The notes under the pieces were generated by a model that saw only the letters and a list, made by a program, of their open reading frames with translations, ran no database searches and was not told the origin of the DNA. A program made the translations under genes and the position numbers. This document shows positions 15,921 through 24,756 of a stretch of 24,756 nt of DNA, in pieces. The stretch is from NCBI GenBank assembly GCA_007134725.1, contig SLKF01000020.1:1-24756 (forward strand), written 5' to 3'. This DNA comes from Clostridiales bacterium. GTDB lineage: Bacteria > Bacillota > Clostridia > Peptostreptococcales > T1SED10-28. How positions within the stretch are numbered: the first letter of the stretch is position 1; each line of letters starts with the position of its first letter.

Positions 15921-17954
15921 TTGAAACGAGTGGAGACGACTTGTGGTTATTGTGGTTGTGGCTGTGGTATTTACGTGAACGTGGCAGATGATGACACGGT
16001 TTTAGGCGTTGCACCAAGCTATAATCATGTGGTCAGTAAAGGAAAACTTTGTTCAAAAGGATGGCACGGTTTTGCCTTTGTAAGGGATTCCAGGCGGCTA
16101 ACCAGCCCCCTCATTCGCCAAAAGGATGGAACATTCAGAGAAGCTAGCTGGGATGAAGCCTTGGATAAGGTTGCGGCAGGGTTTAAAGAGGCCATGATCG
16201 ATGAAGACAATACGGACCGCATCGGGATTGTTTCTTCCGCCCGATGTACCAACGAAGAAAACTTTTTGATGGCAAAAATGGCAAGAGCAGGGCTTAAAAC
16301 CAGCAGTATTGATCACTGTGCCCGGCTCTGACACAGTCCCACGGTAGAAGGTCTTTCTACCTCATTTGGGGCCGGTGGTGCCACCAATACCATGAATGAT
16401 CTTAGTGATGCTGAAATGATTATGGTTATGGGATCCAACACCACAGAGCAGCATCCTTTAGCCAGTACCAGAATATTTGAAGCCCTGGAAAATGGTGCGG
16501 AGTTATATGTGGTGGATCCTCGAAAAATTCGACTGACGGATTTTGCCCAGGGCTATGCACCTATTGAGCCGGGCACCAATTTACCTATGATCAATGCCAT
16601 GATCCACGTTATTATCAAAGAAAATTTAGTTGATGAAAACTTTATTAAAGACCGAACGGAAAACTATGAGGAAATGAAAAAATCAGTGGAAGACTGTACG
16701 CCGGAATGGGCGGAGTCCATCTCGAAAGTAAAGGCAGACACCATTCGGGAATTTGCCCGTAAATATGCTATGACAGATAAAGCGATGATCGTCTTTACCA
16801 TGGGCGTGACCCAACAAACAACGGGGGTAAAAAGCATTCGGGCACTGGCAAATCTGGCCATGATCACCGGTCATGTGGGTAGACCTTCCACGGGCATTAA
16901 TCCCCTCCGGGGACAGAACAATGTTCAGGGAGCAGGAGATATGGGCGCCTTACCGGACTTTTTACCGGGCTATCAACGACCGGAATGGCCGAGAACAAAA
17001 GATCGCTTTAGTAAAGCCTGGGGAGATTTTTCCTGCCTTCGGGGCCGCAATATTATTGAAATGTTTGACCTGATGGAAGAAGGAACCATGAAAGCGGCCT
17101 ATATCGTCGGAGAAAACCCGGTACTGTCGGATCCGGATCAGATTCATACCCTGCACTGTCTGGAAAAACTTCCCTTTCTGGTGGTTCAGGACATCTTCTT
17201 AACCGAAACCGCCAAGTTTGCCGATGTGGTCCTCCCGGCTGCCAGCTTTTTAGAAAGAGAAGGAACCTATACCAATACGGATCGAAGAGTACAAATGATT
17301 CATAAAGTGATTGAGCCCGTTGGGGATTCCAAGCCGGACTGGGAAATCATGGTTGAGATCATGAAGCGGATCGGTATGGATGTGAACTATCAAAGTCCCT
17401 CGGATATTATGGACGAAATTAACGCAACCACCGAGATCTACGGCGGGATCAGCCACGATCGTATCCGGGAAGTGGGCATTCAATGGCCCTGTCCCAATAA
17501 AGAGCATCCCGGAACTCCGATTTTACATGTTGGGGAGTTTATCCGAGGCAAAGGCCTCTTTACGGTGAACGATTTTGAATTTATCGGGGATCAGCGAAGT
17601 GAGGAATATCCCTTTATCGTAACCACGGGAAGAGTGACCCATCAATATCATACCGGTACCATGACCCGTAAAGTTTGGACACTGGCCCTGGAATACCCGG
17701 AAGGATTTGTGGAAATTCACACAAAGGATGCGGAAGAGCTTGGCATCAAAAACCATCAACCGGTACGAATTACCTCTGCAAGAGGAAGTATTGTGGCCCC
17801 GGCATTGATTACGAATCGCATCAACGAAAAAACCCTATTCGTTCCCTTCCATTTTGCGGAATCACCGGCCAATCGCCTGACGGGACGAAATCTGGATCCG
17901 ATTATTAATATACCAGCGCTGAAGGTTTCAGCGGTGAGAATTGAGGTGGAATAA
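15921..17954 (+). CDS. fdhA: Formate dehydrogenase catalytic subunit, selenocysteine-containing
   Basis: Molybdenum or tungsten bis-pterin enzyme that oxidises formate to CO2 or runs in reverse. The frame crosses an in-phase TGA at 16329-16331 (residue 137) in the context ARL-U-HSPTVEGL. That is the conserved Sec-His active site of FdhF-type enzymes. A SECIS hairpin follows at once, so this is recoding, not a broken gene. Cysteines 8, 11, 15 and 44 bind the 4Fe-4S cluster; Lys46 matches the conserved electron-path lysine. C-terminal pterin-domain motifs (VTTGRVTHQYHTGTMTRK) are intact; total 677 residues. TTG 15921, 6 bases after AAGGAGGG, is the best start; ATG 15846 and 15876 are in frame but lack a site. 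The stop overlaps the next ATG by one base. It requires selA/B/C and molybdopterin genes elsewhere. Confidence 0.95.
16329..16363 (+). promoter_or_regulatory. Bacterial SECIS element
   Basis: The TGA is followed 11 bases later by GGTAGAA (16343-16349), the loop GGTCT (16350-16354) and TTCTACC (16355-16361), a perfect 7-bp stem. Spacing and the GGUCU apical loop match the E. coli fdhF SECIS recognised by SelB. Confidence 0.93.
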
Positions 17955-19888
17955 TGGAAAAAAATAAACTGTATACCCTTAATAAGGATCAATTGGATCA
18001 AGTGCTCGGTCTATGGAACGAAAAAAGTTCGGTGTATGTACCGGTGGGAAAAGGTGAGGACATTCATCTGACCCCATACGGCGAAGGGGTAAGAACGGAA
18101 GACTACATTAATCTGACCTTACCGGTAAAGGAAATGATCTTTGAACAAAAAGAAGGGCTGTTCAAATGGAGTCGAAATGAAGAGGGAATTGAAGTGGAAG
18201 GTCTTTCCCATCAACACGCAAAAAACAGGATCCTTTATGGCATTAGAGCCTGTGATACCTATGGTGTTGCCTACAAAGACCGATTCTTTAAACAAGAGTT
18301 TCCGGATCCCAATTACATCTCCAGAAGACCGGAGAATACCATCATCGCTGTAAACTGCCTTCGAGCCGGGAAGCACTGCTTTTGTACTTCTATTGGAACC
18401 GGAGTATTTTCCACTGTGGGGTATGACCTGGCTTTCACTCCTATGGATTCTTACTTTTTAGTCGAGGTGGGAACCCTAAGAGGACAAGCACTGATTAGTG
18501 ATGCCGCCTCCTATTTTACTGAAATTGATGAGAGCATACTAAAAGAAAAAGAAGCCTTACGAGAAACGGTGGAAGAAAGCTTTCCCCTACAAATGGACCT
18601 GAGTAACCTTTGGGATGACATGGCAAAAACCTTCAATGCAGACTTCTGGGTCGATGAAGCCCATGCATGTATCGGCTGTACGGGATGTACCAACGTTTGT
18701 CCCACCTGTACCTGCTTTAATGTGGTGGAGGAAAACATCGACAAAAATCAGGGACAGCGGGTACGATACTGGGATTCCTGTCAAAGCGAGCATTTTACCA
18801 GAAATGCAGAGTACCACAATCCAAGGGATGCGATTTCCCGGGTACGATACCGAATCTACGACAAACTGAAATACATTGAGGAGCGGTTCGGTCATAAAGG
18901 CTGTTCAGGCTGTGGCAGATGTACGGATGTCTGTCCCACCTATATCAGTATCATCGATATTATGCAAGCCATGAAAAAGGCTGCAAAGGAAAATCCTGAG
19001 CAAGCGGCGGTACACCAAACCACGAAAATTCGTCATATCATCAAGGATCGGGAACTGATATCCAGAAGAGGCCTCTATACACCGGATGTGGCAACCATCA
19101 CGGGAATAAAACAGGAAACCCCTGAAATCAAGCGGCTTTTTATGAAATACGATGATCCGGAGCTACACAAAAATTATGAACACAAAGGACAATTTTTCCA
19201 GTTAACGGTTTTTGGAAAAGGAGAAATCCCCCTTTCCATCCCCTTTGGCCCGGGCCAGAGTGACGAGTTTGTTTTTGATTTTAAAGACGTGGGCTCCGTT
19301 ACCGATGTGTTGTTCGACATGAAAGTAAAAGACAAGGTAGGCCTCCGAGGGCCCTATGGCCATGCCTATCCATATAACTCCATAAAGGGACGAAATCTGA
19401 TTTTTATTGGTTCGGGAGTGGCTATGGCCCCCCTTAGAACATTGATTGAACCGGTGATTAAAAATCCCGATGATTTTGGGCAGATTTTTGTTCTGGCCAG
19501 TGCCCTTCGCTATGAAAACCTGATCTATAAAGAGGAAATGGTTGAGTGGGCAAAAGAGCCGAAGCTAACGGTAAAGTATGCCTTAAAAGACCCCACCGAC
19601 AAAATTGAGTCTCATCAAGGGTATGTGAATGAACTGCTGCCGGATCTGGAGGTTGATTGGTCCAACACGACGGCGATGGTCTGTGCATCCCCGGAAAGAA
19701 TCCGGAAAGTGGCGGGAGATCTATTGGATTTAGGAATGAATGGGAAAGATATCCTTGTGACCCTGGAGACCCATATGCGGTGTGGTGCAGGAAAATGCGG
19801 CCACTGCAAAGTGGGAAGTCATTATATGTGCGTGGATGGACCGGTGTTTACCTATGAGGAAATGATGGCACTGCCACCGGAGTTCTAA
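17954..19888 (+). CDS. AsrA-AsrB fusion: Fe-S/flavin electron-transfer subunit
   Basis: A 644-residue protein joining two normally separate subunits. Residues 1-370 resemble AsrA/HydB (sulfite reductase A, sulfhydrogenase beta), with CDTYG and CLRAGKHCFC motifs. Two 4Fe-4S motifs follow: Cys239-242-245-249 and Cys317-320-323-327. Residues 370-644 resemble AsrB/HydG/PyrK ferredoxin reductases, with the FAD-binding RGPYG at 465-469, the nucleotide-binding GSGVAMAPLR at 486-495, and a C-terminal 2Fe-2S motif at Cys610, 615, 618, 626. The start overlaps the fdhA stop by one base, with GAGGTGG upstream. The coupling makes it the probable redox partner of the formate dehydrogenase, passing electrons to or from NAD(P)+. 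No AsrC sulfite reductase or NiFe hydrogenase gene is in the window. Confidence 0.9.
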   Translation: MEKNKLYTLNKDQLDQVLGLWNEKSSVYVPVGKGEDIHLTPYGEGVRTEDYINLTLPVKEMIFEQKEGLFKWSRNEEGIEVEGLSHQHAKNRILYGIRACDTYGVAYKDRFFKQEFPDPNYISRRPENTIIAVNCLRAGKHCFCTSIGTGVFSTVGYDLAFTPMDSYFLVEVGTLRGQALISDAASYFTEIDESILKEKEALRETVEESFPLQMDLSNLWDDMAKTFNADFWVDEAHACIGCTGCTNVCPTCTCFNVVEENIDKNQGQRVRYWDSCQSEHFTRNAEYHNPRDAISRVRYRIYDKLKYIEERFGHKGCSGCGRCTDVCPTYISIIDIMQAMKKAAKENPEQAAVHQTTKIRHIIKDRELISRRGLYTPDVATITGIKQETPEIKRLFMKYDDPELHKNYEHKGQFFQLTVFGKGEIPLSIPFGPGQSDEFVFDFKDVGSVTDVLFDMKVKDKVGLRGPYGHAYPYNSIKGRNLIFIGSGVAMAPLRTLIEPVIKNPDDFGQIFVLASALRYENLIYKEEMVEWAKEPKLTVKYALKDPTDKIESHQGYVNELLPDLEVDWSNTTAMVCASPERIRKVAGDLLDLGMNGKDILVTLETHMRCGAGKCGHCKVGSHYMCVDGPVFTYEEMMALPPEF

Positions 19889-19900
19889 ATTAAAGAAATG

Positions 19901-19948
19901 AACAAGCTCGGCTACTCATTTAGGTGAGATGAGCCGAGCTTGTTTTTT
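19901..19948 (+). terminator. Terminator of the fdh operon
   Basis: A perfect 13-bp stem, 19901-19913 with 19932-19944 (AACAAGCTCGGCT), with an inner CTCA/TGAG stem and six T's (19943-19948). Confidence 0.95.
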
Positions 19949-20003
19949 GCAAGTAAAAGTGATAGAAAGTTGTAAATAATTTCGAAAATTTTAGACTTTG
20001 CAC

Positions 20004-20060
20004 TTGACAAGCGATAACTTACGCTGTATTATATAACATATGTTATATAATACAGCGTAA
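20004..20060 (+). promoter_or_regulatory. tetR promoter inside a perfect 42-bp palindrome
   Basis: TTGACA (20004-20009), 17 bases, TATTAT (20027-20032). Positions 20019-20060 read identically on both strands: 21-base arms beginning TTACGCTG, centre ACATATGT. The palindrome covers the -10 and start site and stops just before the ribosome binding site. It is the obvious operator for the TetR protein encoded next, giving autoregulation (inference). Confidence 0.9.
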
Positions 20061-20073
20061 GGAGATGTAGAGA

Positions 20074-20646
20074 ATGCCACCAAAAACAAAATATGATAAG
20101 AACGCCATTGTAAAAGCAGGTCTGGAGATTGCGAAGGAAAAGGGGCTGGCGGGAATTACGGCCCGGAGCGTAGCGGATCAACTAAAGAGCTCCGTTGCTC
20201 CGATCTATGTGAATTTTGCCACCGTGGAAGATTTAGTCGAGGCGGTGGTTCAACGGGTTTTTGGAATTTCCCGGGAGCTGCTGGAAAAACAGGAGGGGGA
20301 GAGCCTTTTTGAAAACATTGGGAAGGCCAGCCTGGCTTTTGCTCGGGAATATCCCGTATTGTTTCGGGAATTGTCACTGCAGCCCAACCCCTATATGGAA
20401 TCCTATGAAAGCCTGGAAAAGGTAATGGTTGAGGCCCTGGCCGAAGATGAGGCGATGAAGGATTGGACACCAATGGAACGGAAACGGCTACTTTTTAAAA
20501 TGCGGGTTTTTCAAATGGGGCTTTCAGCCATGGTGGCCAATGACCATATACCCTTGTGGCTTGACGAGCATGAGGCAGATGAGCTGTTGATGGAAGTGGG
20601 AGACGATGTGCTATTGGCCCATCGGATAAAAAGAAAGGAGAAGTAA
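20074..20646 (+). CDS. TetR-family transcriptional regulator
   Basis: A 190-residue protein with an N-terminal TetR helix-turn-helix (residues about 10-55: AIVKAGLEIAKEKGLAGIT, ARSVADQLKSSVAPIYVNFA). The C-terminal helical domain would bind a small ligand and form the dimer. AAGGAG (20059-20064) precedes ATG 20074 by 9 bases. The stop is 1 base before the next ATG, so it is co-transcribed with the oxidoreductase and very likely controls it. The inducer is unknown. The region VAPIYVNFATVEDL departs slightly from the usual xxxYxHFxxKExL pattern but is recognisable. Confidence 0.93.
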   Translation: MPPKTKYDKNAIVKAGLEIAKEKGLAGITARSVADQLKSSVAPIYVNFATVEDLVEAVVQRVFGISRELLEKQEGESLFENIGKASLAFAREYPVLFRELSLQPNPYMESYESLEKVMVEALAEDEAMKDWTPMERKRLLFKMRVFQMGLSAMVANDHIPLWLDEHEADELLMEVGDDVLLAHRIKRKEK

Positions 20647-20647
20647 A

Positions 20648-22147
20648 ATGAAAAAGATCGTGATTATCGGTGGAGGCATTGCCGGATTGAGTGCGGGAAT
20701 TTTTGCCCAATTAAACGGCTTTGATTCCGTGATTCTGGAAAAACACCACACCCTGGGAGGAGAATGTACCGGCTGGGACCGGGAGGGATATCACATTGAC
20801 GGCTGTATTCACTGGCTGGTCGGCACGAAGGAAGGAACCGGGATCCGAAGGCTTTGGGATACGGTAGGAGCCCTGGAGGGAGTGGAGATATACCATCCGG
20901 AAAGCTTTATGGCTGTGGAGCACGATGGTGTGACCCTACACTTTTATCGGGATCTTGATCGATTTGAGTCCAGCTGGATGAAGATCTCACCGGAGGATGG
21001 GGAAGCTATCGAGGAACTTTGCAAGGACATCAGGAAGCTGCATTCCTTTAGTCTTCCGGTGGATAAGCCTATGGATTTAATGAACCCTATAGAAAAATTG
21101 AAGTTTATCTTTTCAATGAAGGATGTGGGTCCGGTCATGCAAAAATATGGCAAAATCAGTGTGAGGGAGCTGGCAGAAAAGTTTAAACATCCTGCATTGA
21201 GAGAGGCCATCGCCTCCTTTATGCCGGAAGGGGAGTACAGTGCCATATCGGTGGTCTTTCCCCTGGGAACCTTTACGGGAAATCAATCCTCAATTCCTCT
21301 TGGTGGCTCCAAAGCTCTGGCAATGCGCATGGTGGAGAAATACAAATCTCTGGGTGGTACCGTGGAAGCTTCCAGTGAGGTAGTGGATTTGGAGATCAAA
21401 GAAAACACCGTAGGGCGTATTACGTGTAAAAACGGCAAAGTCTTTGAAGGGGATTATGTAATTGCAGCCTGTGATCCCAAAGTGCTCTATGAGGGATTAC
21501 TGAAGGGACGCTATCCGGATCCCGAATTTCAAAAGCGCTATAACAATCCCGAGAGCTATCCCCTGGCCTCCAATATTTATGTGGGAATCGGATATGAAGG
21601 AACCATGGAAGAGATTCCAAGAACCCTGAAGTTTCCTGTGGATTCGGTGCAGATTATACAAAACCGTAAGCCCATCGAGCATCTGCAGATGACCCATTAC
21701 GGATACGAACCGGACTTTGCCCCAGAGGGACATACGGTCATTACCTTCGCCATCAACCAGTTCCAGCCGGAGCTCGAGTATTGGGAGGCATTGGTCAAGG
21801 ACAGGGCAGCCTATTCACAGGAGAAGGATCGAATCGGTGAAGAAGTGATCACGGCAATGAAAGCCCGTTTCCCATCCATGGCCGGGAAGCTGAAGGTTCT
21901 GGACGTGGCAACGCCTCAGACTTACAATCGGTACTGCAACGCTTATCGGGGCGCTTTTATGGGCTTTTGGCCCACACTTTCCGGGAAGTCGATGGCCCAT
22001 AGGGGTAACATAAAGGGCTTAGACAATCTTGTGTTAAGCGGACAGTGGCTGCAACCTCCGGGAGGCCTTCCCGTCGCCCTGATTACAGGAAAAGATACCA
22101 TCATGCGTCTGTGCAAAAAAACGAAAAGGACTTTTAGCCAGGGTTAA
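20648..22147 (+). CDS. FAD-dependent oxidoreductase, phytoene desaturase/CrtI-like
   Basis: A 499-residue flavoprotein. An N-terminal dinucleotide-binding motif GGGIAGLSAG (8-17) and an acidic end of strand 2 (ILEKHHTLGGECTGW) form the FAD site. The C-terminal SGQWLQPPGGLPVALITGKD closes it, as in CrtI, retinol saturase and related carotenoid-type oxidoreductases. The length is typical. GAAAGGAG (20633-20640) is the ribosome binding site, inside the tetR 3' end. No phytoene synthase or other isoprenoid gene is nearby, so a carotenoid role is not supported. Many clostridial homologues are of unknown substrate. Control by TetR suggests a response to a lipophilic compound (inference). Confidence 0.88.
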   Translation: MKKIVIIGGGIAGLSAGIFAQLNGFDSVILEKHHTLGGECTGWDREGYHIDGCIHWLVGTKEGTGIRRLWDTVGALEGVEIYHPESFMAVEHDGVTLHFYRDLDRFESSWMKISPEDGEAIEELCKDIRKLHSFSLPVDKPMDLMNPIEKLKFIFSMKDVGPVMQKYGKISVRELAEKFKHPALREAIASFMPEGEYSAISVVFPLGTFTGNQSSIPLGGSKALAMRMVEKYKSLGGTVEASSEVVDLEIKENTVGRITCKNGKVFEGDYVIAACDPKVLYEGLLKGRYPDPEFQKRYNNPESYPLASNIYVGIGYEGTMEEIPRTLKFPVDSVQIIQNRKPIEHLQMTHYGYEPDFAPEGHTVITFAINQFQPELEYWEALVKDRAAYSQEKDRIGEEVITAMKARFPSMAGKLKVLDVATPQTYNRYCNAYRGAFMGFWPTLSGKSMAHRGNIKGLDNLVLSGQWLQPPGGLPVALITGKDTIMRLCKKTKRTFSQG

Positions 22148-22206
22148 GAAATGAAAATATAAATAAGCATAAGTAATAAATATTAGTATAAATGTATAAA
22201 TATCTA

Positions 22207-22235
22207 TTGACATACCAGATCGGATCTGGTAAGAT
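22207..22235 (+). promoter_or_regulatory. carAB promoter with spacer-filling palindrome
   Basis: TTGACA (22207-22212), 17 bases, TAAGAT (22230-22235). ACCAGATC (22214-22221), G, GATCTGGT (22223-22230) is a perfect inverted repeat occupying the whole spacer, with a flanking T/A pair extending it by one. It looks like a repressor operator. FadR-type GntR sites share the TGGT/ACCA ends, but the protein is unknown. Confidence 0.7.
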
Positions 22236-22260
22236 AGTTGAAATCATAAGATCTTTTAAG

Positions 22261-22366
22261 GTAGTCCAGAGAGGCTAACAAGGATTATTATAGAATACGT
22301 ACATTCTATTTCCTTTAGGTATCGATAAGCCTTGTCTCTATTCAGTGGACAGGGCTCATTTTTTTT
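22261..22366 (+). promoter_or_regulatory. PyrR-dependent attenuator of carAB
   Basis: GTCCAGAGAGGCTAACAAGG (22264-22283) matches the PyrR-binding RNA loop. ACAAGG (22278-22283) can pair with CCTTGT (22330-22335) as an antiterminator. The same CCTTGT is part of the terminator 5' arm AGCCTTGTC (22328-22336), which pairs with GACAGGGCT (22348-22356) ahead of eight T's (22359-22366). UMP-bound PyrR would favour termination (established in Bacillus). Confidence 0.93.
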
Positions 22367-22416
22367 GATTATTAATCACCTGGATCTTAAGGTAATTTGC
22401 ATTAGGAGGAATAGAA

Positions 22417-23508
22417 ATGAAGGCGAAACTTGTATTAGAGGATGGGAAAGCCTATTCCGGAGAGTTTTTCGGCAAGATCGAAGAAGCGTTGGGTGAGGTG
22501 GTGTTTAACACGGGAATGAACGGATATCAGGAACTGATGACGGACCCCTCCTATACCAATCAAATGGTGGTCATGACCTATCCTGAAATCGGAAATTACG
22601 GATGCAACGGGGAGGATCTTGAGTCGAAGAAGCCGAAACTAAGCGCACTGATCGTCAAGGAGCTGTGCCTGCATCCCAGTAATTATCGATCCGACGGGAC
22701 CCTGGAGGCCTACATGGAAAAACATGGTATTTCAGGATTAAAGGGAGTGGATACCCGAAGTTTAACCCGTCATATCCGAACCAAAGGTTCCATGGTCGGG
22801 ATGATTGTTCCGGAAGAAAAGGAAGTAAACTGGGAGAATGAAGAAGTACAGGGAAAAATAAGTATGATGAAAAACCCGGTGGACCTGGTTACAACAAAGT
22901 TTTCTTATTCCCGGGGCGACGCATGGGGAGTGCCGATAGCGGTAGTGGATTTCGGAATTAAAGAAGGCATCCTGAAGGAATTGGAAAAGAGAGGATTTCG
23001 TATCACGGTGTATCCGGCAAAAACCAAAGCCCGGGAAATTCTTGGTGAGGATCCTAAGGGAATCCTACTGTCCAACGGTCCGGGAAACCCCAAAGACCTG
23101 CCCGAGGTGGTGGAGGAATTGAAAAAGCTGATTCACTCGAAGATACCGATGATGGGGATCTGCCTTGGCCATCAGCTTTTGAACCTGGCCTACGGAGGAG
23201 ATACCATTAAGCTTCCCTTTGGTCATCGGGGAGGAAATCATCCGGTAAAGGACCTAATAACCGGGAAAGTCACGATTACTTCTCAAAATCATAGTTATAC
23301 CGTGGATGCTGAAAAGTTGCCGAAAAACGTAAAGGTTACCCACATCAATTTAAACGACGGGAGCATTGAAGGGTTCTGCCATCGAAGAGATCCGGTGTTT
23401 TCCGTACAATATCACCCGGAAGCCTCTCCGGGACCCATGGATTCCTATCAACTCTTTGATCTGTTTTATGATATGACTCAAAAAAGCGGGGTGAGCCAAT
23501 GTCTGTAG
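22417..23508 (+). CDS. carA: Carbamoyl-phosphate synthase small subunit (glutaminase)
   Basis: Hydrolyses glutamine and channels ammonia to the large subunit to make carbamoyl phosphate for pyrimidine and arginine synthesis. The N-terminal CarA domain ([16 protein letters not shown]) is followed by a class I glutamine amidotransferase with the nucleophile Cys249 (GICLGHQ) and His333/Glu335 (YHPEASPGP). The 363-residue length is normal. TTAGGAGG precedes ATG 22417. The gene overlaps carB by 10 bases. The PyrR leader shows it is the pyrimidine-controlled copy (pyrAA). Confidence 0.97.
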   Translation: MKAKLVLEDGKAYSGEFFGKIEEALGEVVFNTGMNGYQELMTDPSYTNQMVVMTYPEIGNYGCNGEDLESKKPKLSALIVKELCLHPSNYRSDGTLEAYMEKHGISGLKGVDTRSLTRHIRTKGSMVGMIVPEEKEVNWENEEVQGKISMMKNPVDLVTTKFSYSRGDAWGVPIAVVDFGIKEGILKELEKRGFRITVYPAKTKAREILGEDPKGILLSNGPGNPKDLPEVVEELKKLIHSKIPMMGICLGHQLLNLAYGGDTIKLPFGHRGGNHPVKDLITGKVTITSQNHSYTVDAEKLPKNVKVTHINLNDGSIEGFCHRRDPVFSVQYHPEASPGPMDSYQLFDLFYDMTQKSGVSQCL

Positions 23509-24756
23509 ATACCAAGCTGAAAAAGGTTGTGGTAATCGGCTCCGGTCCCATTATTGTGGGGCAGGCGGCAGAATTTGACTACGCCGGGACCCAAGCCTGT
23601 CTTGCACTGAAAGAGGAGGGCGTTGAAGTGGTGCTGATCAACTCCAATCCCGCTACCATTATGACGGATACGAAGATTGCGGACCGGGTTTATATGGAAC
23701 CCTTAACGCCGGAGTTTGTGAAGAAAATTCTTCGTAAGGAACAACCGGACGGTTTGCTTCCGACCTTGGGAGGACAGGTGGCTTTGAATCTGGCCGTGGA
23801 TCTTTCCGAAGAGGGTTTTTTAGCAAAGGAAGGGATTAAACTATTAGGGACCCAACTGGAGGCAATTCAGCAAGCGGAAGATCGGGATCTTTTTAATAAG
23901 ATGCTTGGAAGAATCAATGAGCCCATCTCCGAGAGCAAAGTCGTGGCCACTTTGGAGGATGCCCTGAGTTACGGAGAAGAAATCGGCTATCCCCTCATTG
24001 TGCGACCCTCTTATACCATGGGAGGTGCCGGGGGAGGCATTGCAGAGAATAAAGAGCAGCTTCAAACCATTGCAGCACTGGGAATTAAGAGCAGTCGTGT
24101 GGGCCAAATTCTGGTGGAACGGTGCGTTGCCGGTTGGAAAGAGATCGAGTTTGAAGTGATCCGTGACAAGAAGGATACCTGTATTGCGGTTTGCAGCATG
24201 GAAAATGTGGACCCGGTAGGGGTTCATACGGGAGACAGTATTGTGGCTGCCCCAAGTCAAACCCTGGCCAATCGTGAATATCAGCTTCTTAGAAGTGCAT
24301 CACTGAAAATTATTCGAGCCTTAAAGGTGGAAGGGGGATGCAATGTACAATTTGCATTGGATCCCAACAGTATGGATTACGTGGTCATTGAAGTAAATCC
24401 CCGGGTAAGCCGATCCAGTGCGCTGGCCTCAAAGGCTACGGGATATCCTATTGCACGAATCGCAGCAAAAATTGCGGTGGGACTGACGCTGGATGAAATC
24501 CCAAATCCCGTAACCGGAATCGGTCACTCTGCTTTTGAGCCCAGCCTGGATTATGTGGTCGTGAAAATTCCCCGATGGCCCTTTGATAAGTTTAAAATGG
24601 CAGATCGACAACTGGGGACCCAGATGAAGGCTACGGGAGAGGTGATGGCTTTGGATCGAAGCTTTGAAGGGGCCTTGATGAAAGGCATTCGGTCCCTGGA
24701 GTTAAAGCGGGAAAGCATTCTGTTGCCGGAACTGATTGCCCTGGGGGAAGAGGAAC
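23499..24756 (+). CDS. carB: Carbamoyl-phosphate synthase large subunit, N-terminal part
   Basis: The first 419 codons of a protein normally near 1070 residues; it runs off the window. It carries the carboxyphosphate-forming ATP-grasp half: [46 protein letters not shown], and [20 protein letters not shown] with the metal-binding acidic/Asn residues. ATG 23499 lies inside the end of carA, with GGGGTGAG just upstream (about 23489-23496), so translation is coupled and gives equal subunits. No frameshift is seen in the visible part. Confidence 0.97.
   Translation, partial: MSVDTKLKKVVVIGSGPIIVGQAAEFDYAGTQACLALKEEGVEVVLINSNPATIMTDTKIADRVYMEPLTPEFVKKILRKEQPDGLLPTLGGQVALNLAVDLSEEGFLAKEGIKLLGTQLEAIQQAEDRDLFNKMLGRINEPISESKVVATLEDALSYGEEIGYPLIVRPSYTMGGAGGGIAENKEQLQTIAALGIKSSRVGQILVERCVAGWKEIEFEVIRDKKDTCIAVCSMENVDPVGVHTGDSIVAAPSQTLANREYQLLRSASLKIIRALKVEGGCNVQFALDPNSMDYVVIEVNPRVSRSSALASKATGYPIARIAAKIAVGLTLDEIPNPVTGIGHSAFEPSLDYVVVKIPRWPFDKFKMADRQLGTQMKATGEVMALDRSFEGALMKGIRSLELKRESILLPELIALGEEE

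Noticed and set aside
16329..16391. Frameshift or nonsense mutation splitting the formate dehydrogenase gene
   Set aside because: The frame is continuous across TGA, the residue context matches the Sec active site, and a canonical SECIS hairpin follows immediately.
18587..18895. Antisense 102-codon frame opposite the AsrA-AsrB gene
   Set aside because: It is a shadow of a strongly supported gene, with no motif or ribosome binding site of its own.

Overview
The window looks like the chromosome of an anaerobic, low-to-moderate GC member of the Clostridia (Firmicutes). Supporting signs are strong AGGAGG-type ribosome binding sites with some TTG/GTG starts, sigma-A promoters, Bacillus-type LexA boxes (GAAC-N4-GTTC), a PyrR attenuator before carAB, a YtrA-type GntR/ABC operon, and a selenocysteine formate dehydrogenase. 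An NhaC-type Na+/H+ antiporter and a BCCT osmolyte transporter fit a salt- or alkali-exposed habitat; that is inference, and no species is claimed. Layout, 1-5190: nhaC-like gene on the minus strand, divergent from a Y-family polymerase (dinB) with two LexA boxes in its promoter; then a GntR regulator, ABC ATPase and membrane subunit in one operon, ended by a hairpin of a repeat family. Layout, 5191-10750: four genes of unknown function (a small membrane protein, a six-helix membrane protein, a secreted/membrane-anchored protein, and an 898-residue anchored extracytoplasmic protein). These form a candidate envelope-associated cluster punctuated by the same repeat. Layout, 10751-13950: a decaying, rearranged zone with the C-terminal stump of an M28 peptidase, a small zinc-ribbon protein, an intact ABC-F ATPase behind a structured leader, a near-perfect 27-bp-arm REP-like palindrome, an unrecognised minus-strand coding fragment, and an internally deleted ABC-F remnant abutting the BCCT gene. 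Layout, 13938-19950: BCCT transporter (minus), divergent from a two-gene operon. That operon holds a formate dehydrogenase read through an in-frame UGA, with a bacterial SECIS hairpin directly after it, and a 644-residue protein fusing an AsrA-like iron-sulfur half to an AsrB-like flavin/NAD(P)/2Fe-2S half. Between the divergent genes lies a 105-base element closed by a perfect 16-bp stem. Layout, 19951-22147: a TetR regulator whose promoter -10 is embedded in a perfect 42-bp palindrome, with a CrtI-like FAD oxidoreductase 1 base downstream. Layout, 22148-24756: carA and the first 419 codons of carB behind a PyrR-type attenuation leader, whose promoter also carries a palindrome exactly filling the -35/-10 spacer. 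The most distinctive system is the Sec-formate dehydrogenase plus AsrA-AsrB fusion, which reads as a compact formate:NAD(P) (or ferredoxin) electron-transfer unit. No CRISPR array, tRNA, rRNA or intact insertion sequence was seen.
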